Assembly: GCF_033096465.1 (NCBI RefSeq) | Contig: NZ_AP028156.1 | Coordinates: 1,878,501-1,942,500, forward strand | Origin: Blautia luti | GTDB taxonomy: Bacteria; Bacillota; Clostridia; Lachnospirales; Lachnospiraceae | Direction: 5' to 3' | Length of the DNA: 64,000 bases | In this document: positions 53,741-60,929 of the stretch, piece after piece | How the letters are laid out: the number at the start of each line of letters is the position of its first letter | How positions within the stretch are numbered: the stretch's first letter is position 1 | Translations under genes and position numbers: made by a program | Notes under the pieces: model-generated | Databases searched by the model: none | Told to the model about the DNA's origin: nothing | The model's input: the letters and a program-made list of their open reading frames with translations, nothing else

Positions 53741-54715
53741 ATGGAGAAAACAAAAGTAATCATTGACTGTGATCCGGGGATTGATGACAGCCTTGCTATT
53801 ATGCTTGCGCTGAAATCCCCTGAGATTGAGGTGATTGGAATCACAATCGTCTGTGGAAACTCACCTGTTGAAATGGGAGCAGGAAATGCAAAAAAAGTCC
53901 TGAAACAGATGAACAGACTGGATGTCCCGGTGTATATCGGTGAAAGCAAGCCTTTAAAACGTGAATATGTGAACGCGTTGGATACTCATGGAGAAGATGG
54001 ACTTGGCGAAAGTTTTCTGCCTGAAGTAGAGGGTTGGCAGCAGGAAATGGGAGCCGTGGATTTTATGGCTGACATTTTGAAAAGAGAAAAGGTTTCTGTG
54101 ATCGCGTTGGGACCTATGACGAATTTCGCTACACTGATCCAGAAAGACAGGGAGGCATTCGGCCGCATAGAGAAACTGGTATCCATGGGCGGTACGTTTA
54201 AAAGTCATGGAAACTGCTCTCCTGTTGCTGAGTATAATTACTGGTGTGATCCGGATGCTGCGGCACTGGTGTATGCTACAACACATGAGATTGGGAAAAA
54301 GATCCATATGATCGGGCTGGATGTGACAAGAAAGATTGTCCTCACTCCTACTCTTCTGGAGTATATCTGTCGATTGAATAAAGAGACCGGTGAATTTATA
54401 AAGAAAATTACGAAGTTTTATTTTGATTTTCACTGGGAATGGGAACATATCATTGGCTGTGTGATCAACGATCCTCTTGCAGTTGCGTATTTCCTGAATC
54501 CTGCAATCTGTGAGGGATTTGAGTCTTATGTACAGATTGAAACAACAGGAATATCTCTTGGTCAGTCAGTGGTAGACTCTATGAACTTCTATCGAAAGAC
54601 TGCAAATACAAAGGTATTGACTGAGGTAGATGTATATGCATTTTTCCAGTTATTCCTTTCACGGATTCTTGACATGAAATCGGAAAAACTGGATATTTTA
54701 CAAGATTTGATTTAA
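53741..54715 (+). CDS. Nucleoside hydrolase, probable queuosine-salvage enzyme (QueK-like)
   Basis: From ATG 53741 (AAGGA upstream) the 324-residue protein has the N-terminal calcium site VIIDCDPGIDDSLAIMLAL, VTIVCGN-type ITIVCGNSPVEMGAGNAKK, SVIALGPMTNFATLIQKD and the C-terminal NDPLAVAYFL. It hydrolyses the N-glycosidic bond of a nucleoside. A preQ1 riboswitch upstream and a QueT-like transporter gene downstream suggest that the substrate is queuosine, releasing queuine, as described for QueK in Clostridioides difficile. The substrate is inferred from context. Confidence 0.85.
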   Translation: MEKTKVIIDCDPGIDDSLAIMLALKSPEIEVIGITIVCGNSPVEMGAGNAKKVLKQMNRLDVPVYIGESKPLKREYVNALDTHGEDGLGESFLPEVEGWQQEMGAVDFMADILKREKVSVIALGPMTNFATLIQKDREAFGRIEKLVSMGGTFKSHGNCSPVAEYNYWCDPDAAALVYATTHEIGKKIHMIGLDVTRKIVLTPTLLEYICRLNKETGEFIKKITKFYFDFHWEWEHIIGCVINDPLAVAYFLNPAICEGFESYVQIETTGISLGQSVVDSMNFYRKTANTKVLTEVDVYAFFQLFLSRILDMKSEKLDILQDLI

Positions 54716-54725
54716 AGGAGTGCAA

Positions 54726-55307
54726 ATGAATATGATGAAGACAGAAAAAATTACCGGGAAAATGACAGCTTATAAAATCTGCCTGATTGCCTTTGCTATC
54801 TGTATTAATTTTGTAGGTGGACAGATTGCTTTACTTTTGAAACTTCCTATTTATCTGGACAGTATTGGAACAGTATTTGTGGCATCCATTCTGGGACCGT
54901 TTTATGGAATGCTTCCAAACTTACTCAGTGGTCTGTTAATGGGAATGACTGTGGATGTTTATTCTCTGTATTATGCGCCTGTTGGAATTGTACTTGGTTT
55001 TGTGACTGGTCTTGTATACAGAAAATGGCAGCCGAAAAAATGGTCGATTCTTCCTGCTGCTGTTGTGATCACACTTCCATCTACACTGATCAGCTCTTGT
55101 ATTACTGCGTTTTTGTTTGGAGGAATTACATCTTCAGGATCTTCTATTTTAGTACAGATTCTTTCAAAAACACCGCTTGGAATGGTAGGAAGCTGTTTTG
55201 TTGTCCAGTTTATTACAGATTATGCAGACAGAGTACTGTGTCTGGCAGTATCTGCAGTTCTTATTACAACATTGAATAAGAGCATGAAGGGAAGTTTTGT
55301 CAGATAA
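54726..55307 (+). CDS. ECF-transporter S component, probably QueT (preQ1/queuosine uptake)
   Basis: The 193-residue membrane protein has five or six membrane segments (ICLIAFAICINFVGGQIALL, GTVFVASILGPFYGMLPNLL, VGIVLGFVTGLVYRKW). Energy-coupling-factor S components look like this and use shared EcfA/T modules encoded elsewhere. The gene lies ten bases after the nucleoside hydrolase with AAAGGAG, under the same preQ1 riboswitch. That context points to the QueT/QrtT group. The specificity is inferred. Confidence 0.8.
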   Translation: MNMMKTEKITGKMTAYKICLIAFAICINFVGGQIALLLKLPIYLDSIGTVFVASILGPFYGMLPNLLSGLLMGMTVDVYSLYYAPVGIVLGFVTGLVYRKWQPKKWSILPAAVVITLPSTLISSCITAFLFGGITSSGSSILVQILSKTPLGMVGSCFVVQFITDYADRVLCLAVSAVLITTLNKSMKGSFVR

Positions 55308-55356
55308 AAAAATTTAATTCTCTATGTAAAAAGCAAGAATAAAAAAAATAGGATAA

Positions 55357-55402
55357 AAATCGGGAAGAAAACGATGTAATTGGATTTCTTCCCGATTTTT
55401 TT
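55357..55402 (+). terminator. Terminator of the salvage operon
   Basis: AAATCGGGAAGAAA and TTTCTTCCCGATTT form a 14-bp stem followed by TTTTTTT on the plus strand. Confidence 0.88.
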
Positions 55403-55561
55403 ATCTCATATAAAATTATTAAAATCAAAAATTTCCTGAACATCCTGTTTCAGTTAAGAAAATAGTAAGAAGCAGAAGGTTTCATCATATTAGAAAAAAT
55501 TCTCTACTGATAAATGTATAATTTCGTCTGACAAATAGATTGTGCAGAATGGAATGTATTA

Positions 55562-56487
55562 TTATAAAGCTTTCTGTATACACTCTTCAATATATCCCAT
55601 TCCTAATTCTGTATTTAATGCAAGATCAAAGCTGACAGACATTCCCCATATACGTCCTGTATAATAGCGGTAATTGTCAGCGCGGCGTTTATCTTCTTTA
55701 CGGATCTGCTGATTATCTTCTGTTTCACAGAGAACTCCGTCAGGACGAACTTCCAGACCACGGCATCCGGTGCCAGTTCTGTTCTCATTCTACCAGATGA
55801 ACCTGTTTTCCCTCCTGACCGAGATGAATCGCGCATTCACATCCAGCAAGTCCGCCACCAAAAACAACTACCTGATCTGTAACCTTTTCTTTTTCGAGAT
55901 AGTAATTATTGACGATGACTACGTTGTCACCATCCAGCCCCTTGATTGGAGGAACAAGCGGCTGGGATCCGACTGCTACGATTAAGGCATCTGGTGATTC
56001 TTTTTCTACATACTCAGGTGTGACTTCCACAGAAGTACGGATCTCCACACCTGCATTTCGGGCAAAAAGTGCATAGGTATTGGAGAGTTCATACATTTCT
56101 CTTTTAAACGGAAGTGCTTGTTCGCTTTTCAGGATTCCACCGAGTTCTGCTTCTTTTTCACAGAGGATTACCTGATGTCCGCGTTTTGTAGCAGTGTATG
56201 CAACATAAAGACCTCCAGGGCCGCTGCCTGCTACGAGAACTTTCTTCTTTACAGGCGCAGGCTGTACTTCACTGCCTTCGATTTCACGTCCGATCAGAGG
56301 ATTGACGGTACATCTTCTGGTTGAAGTTGCGACACGTTTGGCAAGTGCTGCGGTTTTTCCATAAGATGTAACCTTCAGTAAGGGCTTTCACCGGTACACC
56401 GTCCGGACGGACTGTATCACAGGCTCCCCACTGATGCATGGAATGTTGGCGGGATTTGCTGCCGCGCTCTATTACTAAGAATAACAA
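55562..56487 (-). pseudogene. NAD(P)/FAD-dependent oxidoreductase (enoate reductase-like), frameshifted
   Basis: Homology passes between frames. Upstream pieces read CDTVRPDGVPVKALTEGY and RCTVNPLIGREIE; the FAD motif VLVAGSGPGGLYVAYTATKR follows; 55785-56096 encodes DALIVAVGSQPLVPPIKGLD and VVVFGGGLAGCECAIHLGQE; and the end reads LALNTELGMGYIEECIQKAL. This is the C-terminal half of an old-yellow-enzyme/FAD fusion reductase. The flavin TIM-barrel domain is absent, and several frameshifts show that the gene is dead. Confidence 0.8.
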
Positions 56488-56533
56488 AAAAGTGCATTGT
56501 CATCCATCAGTAAAATGACAATGCACTTGTAAC
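56487..56533 (-). terminator. Terminator of the small membrane-protein gene
   Basis: AAGTGCATTGTCAT and ATGACAATGCACTT form a perfect 14-bp stem followed on the minus strand by six T. Confidence 0.85.
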
Positions 56534-56601
56534 AATTTGTTGATACCTGCTTTTTTAGTAAATTCATTTCATCCTAAACAAGAATAAAGCCAGATAAGAG
56601 G

Positions 56602-57090
56602 TTATTTGTGAACATAAAGTTTTATCAGCACTATGCCTGCCAGTATTACCGGAATAATCATTAACACAGTAATTTCACCAACCTGGATAAATAAAGCTGA
56701 TATACAGGTAAAAATAAGGAAAATGATCAACTTCATCCAGGCATCAGCCAGTAGTTTTTTCTTTTTGATCAGTATGCAGGAAATAATAAGAGTGATCAGA
56801 AAAAGGAAAAACAAAATTAATATTCCCACTGCCAGTATAATAGCGATTATTCCAGACACGCTTCCAAATAAAGTCACAAGGGAGCCGGGAAGCATAAGAT
56901 ATCCTCTGATGTAGTCTGTCGTAGTTTGAGTCCTGGCAGTCAGACCTGTTCCTGCATTGGTGATTTTTTCTGCATATTTGCTGAATATTATTATTCCTAT
57001 TTCTATGCAGAGAAGTGATAATGTATATATACTGAGCAATATTGTAGATATTATTGTTTCCGGCGGCGTTTTTTGATTTCCTTTGTTCAT
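56602..57090 (-). CDS. Hypothetical four- to five-pass membrane protein
   Basis: The 162-residue protein is very hydrophobic, with membrane segments near residues 12-36 (ISTILLSIYTLSLLCIEIGI), 68-90, 92-112 (AVGILILFFLFLITLIISCI), 118-138 and 140-160. No motif identifies a family. GGAAAGAG precedes the ATG. It has its own terminator and is not linked to another gene. Confidence 0.65.
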   Translation of the reverse strand: MNKGNQKTPPETIISTILLSIYTLSLLCIEIGIIIFSKYAEKITNAGTGLTARTQTTTDYIRGYLMLPGSLVTLFGSVSGIIAIILAVGILILFFLFLITLIISCILIKKKKLLADAWMKLIIFLIFTCISALFIQVGEITVLMIIPVILAGIVLIKLYVHK

Positions 57091-57364
57091 AAAGCACTCT
57101 TTCCAAATATATGATCAAACTTTTTACAGGAAGATAAATTTTCTTTTCATTTCCGACCTTTGGTCACAATTTTATCATAAAAGTACGTACATTTCACTGA
57201 GTTTTTATTTTTTAAGTTAGTTTTTTAGTCTATCAGCATTGCTGGACAAACAGTGAAACAATGACTTGGTTATAAGGCTTTAATAATGTAGACTGCAAGC
57301 ATTCTTTGTTTTCATAAAAAAGACTAAGCGGTATTTGAATTCCTGACAATAACGTTGTTCTGCC

Positions 57365-57491
57365 TTGTAAACAGTATGTCAGCATGTTAGAATAAATAGA
57401 AACTGTTTTTTACAATAACAAATGAAGAAAGAATAATACTATGGCAAAGAAAGTGAAAATCCGTTCTGTGACTGTTTTTTGTTACAGATAA
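57365..57491 (+). other. Promoter-like DNA and aborted 16-codon ORF
   Basis: TTGTAA (57365-57370) and TAGAAT (57388-57393) are 17 bases apart; GAAGAAAG precedes ATG 57441, which encodes MAKKVKIRSVTVFCYR and a stop at 57491. The next base run belongs to the 3' end of the helicase gene. It may be the start of a gene truncated by a rearrangement. No other gene is seen in 57091-57492. Confidence 0.35.
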
Positions 57492-57492
57492 A

Positions 57493-59028
57493 TTATCTGG
57501 AAGTATCCGGCTGCAAAAGTGTGAGTAATGCCTCATATACATATGTATTTTCTCTGACTATTATGGCAATCTCCTCTTTTGCCTGATTTAGCTGATGAAA
57601 CAGGCTGCGGACATGGGACCAGTTTTCTTTGTTGGAAGATTTTGAACGCAGATATCTGTTTTCATCGTAATAATATCGTCCATCCAGTATGATAACAAGA
57701 CGCTTCATGTCTCTGACAGCAGTAATTTCAATTTCATCAGTAGTTCTGTTCGTAGAAATTCCTGATTCAATAGTTTTTGTACCAGTTGTAATTTCGGTTT
57801 CAGAAGTTTTACTGATCATACTATAAATTGGCGGTCTATACTGGTAGCCTTGGCTGATATAATCTTCCAGTAAAGTATCTGTCTCGTCTTTATTATTTGC
57901 GAAAACAACAGAAACGTGTGGATAGGGTTTGGAAGTCTTTCGGTCGGTGAGATGCATCATGTTCTGAATAAAGGAAGACAATTCCGCATTGGTGCGGATA
58001 CGGTTTGTTAAGTGAAACATCTGAATCTCTGGCAGGGTTTCTATAAGTTTTATTATATTTACTCCTAATTCGTCCGGACATATAGCGTCTTCAGAATCAC
58101 TGGAGAATATTACAGGAAAATGACTTTCTGACTGTTTTAATAAAATCTGCAACTTTTCAGTAGGTAGTAAATGAGCTTCATCTACCAGAACTGCACTGTA
58201 ATGTTCGAGCTGTATATTCCCATTCAGCTGATTGTCGGAAAGAAAAACGATACGCTGCAGACGTTCATGTAATATTTTCCATTCTTTTCCGGCATTTCCA
58301 CAGTGAATGATGCATACTTGCTGACGTCTAGACAGTTTCATGGCGATATCATAGAGCAGCAATGTTTTTCCTGTTCCAGGAAGACCGGTGAAGCAGAAAT
58401 ATCCGGATCGGCTGGTTCGGAGTTTCTTAAGGATTTGGCGCTGAATGTCCCGTTGCTGGGAAGTAAGGAAATACTCTTTCTTCAGGAAACGTGCCGGCTC
58501 TGTGATGGGGGAGATCAGATACAATTCTGCCTGAAACAGATCATCGATATTCCCCTGATAATCTTTACTTTCTCTTTGCAGTGCTCTGCACAGATCATTC
58601 CAGTCGGTATCTACAATATGATCATGGTTGGTAAGTCTCACAAGGCGGTTTTGGCTGCTGATATAAGTATAGGACTGTATGGCACGACCAAGAACGGAAA
58701 GGTAGTAACGGTTTTGGATAAGCTGTTTGCGGATTGCCTCATCCGATACGATTCCGCTTTTTAATTCGATGTTTATAATCTGGTCGTCTTTGATCTGGAG
58801 AAGGTCAAATTCCTTTCCTAATCTTGGAATCTGGTAAGAATAGAAAAATCGCAGAGAATAAACTTTCTGCATATATAATTCCAGCTGGCGCACCAATGCT
58901 CTCATACTCTCCAGCTCCCATTCCCGTATTTTCAGGAAATATTCCCGGTCTGATAACTGACGCTCCAGTTTTGACAGAGAAGATATATTTTGATTTCTTG
59001 TAATCGTATAGATAGATATAGATCTCAT
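57493..59028 (-). CDS. PD-(D/E)XK-like nuclease fused to a DUF2075-type helicase/ATPase
   Basis: The 511-residue protein starts with a helical region and then a nuclease-like core with E73-F-D75 and E88-L-K90 (GKEFDLLQIK, IINIELKSG), the PD-(D/E)XK pattern. A P-loop NTPase follows with Walker A GLPGTGKT (215-222) and Walker B VLVDEAHLL (D283-E284), then HLTNRIRTNAELSSFIQNMM as in DUF2075/SF1-like proteins. It may cut and process nucleic acid with ATP. It stands alone without restriction or toxin genes nearby; a defence or repair role is inferred. Confidence 0.78.
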   Translation of the reverse strand: MRSISIYTITRNQNISSLSKLERQLSDREYFLKIREWELESMRALVRQLELYMQKVYSLRFFYSYQIPRLGKEFDLLQIKDDQIINIELKSGIVSDEAIRKQLIQNRYYLSVLGRAIQSYTYISSQNRLVRLTNHDHIVDTDWNDLCRALQRESKDYQGNIDDLFQAELYLISPITEPARFLKKEYFLTSQQRDIQRQILKKLRTSRSGYFCFTGLPGTGKTLLLYDIAMKLSRRQQVCIIHCGNAGKEWKILHERLQRIVFLSDNQLNGNIQLEHYSAVLVDEAHLLPTEKLQILLKQSESHFPVIFSSDSEDAICPDELGVNIIKLIETLPEIQMFHLTNRIRTNAELSSFIQNMMHLTDRKTSKPYPHVSVVFANNKDETDTLLEDYISQGYQYRPPIYSMISKTSETEITTGTKTIESGISTNRTTDEIEITAVRDMKRLVIILDGRYYYDENRYLRSKSSNKENWSHVRSLFHQLNQAKEEIAIIVRENTYVYEALLTLLQPDTSR

Positions 59029-59154
59029 AATTTCTGCCTTTCATTTTTGAAGGATATTGTAAATTCCATTGGTATAAATGTCTAATACTTATCTATCATC
59101 CTTTTTTATGCCTCAAAAGCATAGGATCAAATTGTGCAGAAATCTTTCCTGTAG

Positions 59155-59189
59155 AAAAAAGAGAGAACGCTGAAACATTCTCTCTTAAT
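59155..59189 (-). terminator. Terminator of the ridA gene
   Basis: AGAGAGAATG and its partner CGTTCTCTCT pair around a TTTCAG loop, followed by six T on the minus strand. It lies about 20 bases after the stop. Confidence 0.85.
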
Positions 59190-59210
59190 GTCTAAATAAT
59201 TCTATTCAGA

Positions 59211-59585
59211 TTATTCAGTTACTGCAATAGCTTCTACTTCGCAGAGTACGTTCTTTGGAAGCTGTTTTACAGCAACGCAGGAACGAGCTGGTTTGCTTGT
59301 GAAGTATTTCTCATATACAGCGTTGAATGCTGCGAAGTCTGCCATATCAGCCAGGAAGCAAGTAGTCTTAACAACATTGTCAAATGTAAGTCCGGCTTCT
59401 TCAAGGATTGCGCCTACGTTCTTGCAGGACTGCTCTGCCTGTGTTTCGATCTTGTCACCTGCAACTTCACCTGTTGCCGGATCTACCGGGATCTGGCCGG
59501 ATGCGAATACAAAGTTTCCTACCATTTTTGCCTGAGAATATGGTCCGATTGCTGCTGGTGCTTTTTTAGTTTCAAGTGTTTTCAT
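59211..59585 (-). CDS. ridA: RidA-family enamine/imine deaminase
   Basis: The 124-residue protein is the canonical RidA length, with AIGPYSQAKMVGNFVFASGQ, DNVVKTTCFLADMADFAAFN and the catalytic-site arginine in KPARSCVAVKQLPKNVLCEV (Arg near 104) plus a terminal EAIAV. It hydrolyses reactive 2-aminoacrylate and related enamines from PLP enzymes in the cytoplasm. GGGAGGAATT precedes the ATG. Confidence 0.95.
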   Translation of the reverse strand: MKTLETKKAPAAIGPYSQAKMVGNFVFASGQIPVDPATGEVAGDKIETQAEQSCKNVGAILEEAGLTFDNVVKTTCFLADMADFAAFNAVYEKYFTSKPARSCVAVKQLPKNVLCEVEAIAVTE

Positions 59586-59650
59586 GAGTGAATTCCTCCC
59601 GTACTATTTATTCAATAACCTATATCCATATCTTACCACTCCAAAAATAT

Positions 59651-59869
59651 TTAGTCAATCATAAAAAAATTGTCAAACCATATTTCACCCAGGGTCTTCA
59701 GAAGTTCCGATTCAATGATCGGCTTTGCCAGATGACCGTTCATTCCTGCTTCATAGGAAGCTTCCATGTCTTCGTCAAAGGCGTTTGCTGAAACTGCGAT
59801 GATCGGGATATGGGAATGGAATCTATTGGGCAGTTCGCGAATCTGCCGTGTGGCAGTATATCCATCCAT
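59651..59869 (-). pseudogene. Receiver-domain fragment of a hybrid kinase
   Basis: MDGYTATRQIRELPNRFHSH, IPIIAVSANAFDEDMEASYE and GMNGHLAKPI are the second half of a receiver domain as found at the end of hybrid histidine kinases. The acidic pocket, the phospho-acceptor Asp and all upstream kinase domains are missing. It joins unrelated GC-richer DNA near 59875. Confidence 0.72.
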
Positions 59870-59875
59870 GGCGTC

Positions 59876-60072
59876 TACAAAACTGTATAATGAAGGTGCA
59901 GAACTGCCTGTGGCCAGTTGATGCTGATCACGGCGGACTTGTTTTTCTCTGCGACGGCCTTGCGGATGAGAGTGATCAGTTCGTTGAGGACTTCTCTGGT
60001 GAGGTAGCCGCCGCGCCAGTGAAAGGTGAGAACTTTTCTCTTTTTGGCTGCCTGGAGGGAACGCTTGTATAA
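59876..60072 (-). other. GC-richer open segment of unknown origin
   Basis: On the minus strand an open frame reads KRKVLTFHWRGGYLTREVLN, then LITLIRKAVAEKNKSAVISI. Codon choice is GC-rich compared with both neighbours. No start codon or family was recognised. It is probably a gene fragment brought in by recombination. Confidence 0.4.
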
Positions 60073-60161
60073 AAAAACTAACTAATGGTTAATAGAAATT
60101 TTTTACAGAAATCTATATTATAAAATAAGAAGCAGTATATTAATTAAAAGGAGGGACAGGA

Positions 60162-60824
60162 ATGAGTATCAGAAAAAGATTTTTATGTAAAACAGGCAAG
60201 CGTAGATTATTTGTGGGAATTTTATCACTGATATTATTGATGCTGTTTCCATTGCAGACATCGGCGGCCGTAACAACAACTGCACAAACCAGCTCAGCAA
60301 TATCTGTGCCCAAAAAAGCTTCGATCAATACAGGACAGAAAAAAAGACTTTCCAGTTTTGTTATTACATCCGGGAATAAAAAAGTAAATGTTAAAAATAT
60401 AAAAACGAGTAACAAAAAAATTCTTACAGTATCCGGACAATATGTGATCGGAAAGAAAGCCGGAAAAGCCAAAATCACTGCTGTCTTTAATGGGAAAAAG
60501 AAAACTATAATTTTTACAGTGCACAAAAAAAATTCAGAACCAACGCTGGATCAGCTGAAAATAAAAGTTACAGGATATACGTACAATCCATATACACGAA
60601 AAACCTATATCCAGACCAGATTTTCAAATACATCACGAAAAACTATCACAAAAGTCAAACTGAAATATCGTATGACTTTAAATGAAGAAATTGCTGTAAC
60701 AAAAACCTACGCAATCAGTATAAAGTCGGGAACAAATATGAGTAAGATGATTTATGTTGGAAAGCTGATCACAGATCCTTCGGATATTAAAGTAAAATGT
60801 CTCACATTCTGGTATAAAGCATAA
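60162..60824 (+). CDS. Exported protein with bacterial-Ig-like domain
   Basis: The 220-residue protein has a signal peptide (LFVGILSLILLMLFPLQTSA), a Ser/Thr-rich linker, a BIG2-like repeat region near 50-120 (KNIKTSNKKILTVSGQYVIG, KKAGKAKITAVFNGKKKTII) and a second beta-sandwich-like domain (KTYIQTRFSNTSRKTITKVK). It is strongly basic. It is probably secreted and binds the cell surface or another polymer. AAGGAGGGA precedes the ATG. Confidence 0.78.
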   Translation: MSIRKRFLCKTGKRRLFVGILSLILLMLFPLQTSAAVTTTAQTSSAISVPKKASINTGQKKRLSSFVITSGNKKVNVKNIKTSNKKILTVSGQYVIGKKAGKAKITAVFNGKKKTIIFTVHKKNSEPTLDQLKIKVTGYTYNPYTRKTYIQTRFSNTSRKTITKVKLKYRMTLNEEIAVTKTYAISIKSGTNMSKMIYVGKLITDPSDIKVKCLTFWYKA

Positions 60825-60864
60825 ACATTTTGGCTTTCGACAGTAATAAATCCATACAGATAGA

Positions 60865-60911
60865 TTGAATGCCAGAAGGATGATCCTACGTTCCTTCTGG
60901 CATTCTTTTAT
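60865..60911 (+). terminator. Rho-independent terminator
   Basis: GAATGCCAGAAGGA and TCCTTCTGGCATTC form a perfect 14-bp stem followed by TTTTA. It may also serve the facing luxR-type gene. Confidence 0.88.
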
Positions 60912-60929
60912 GAGCTGTTTACATATTTT

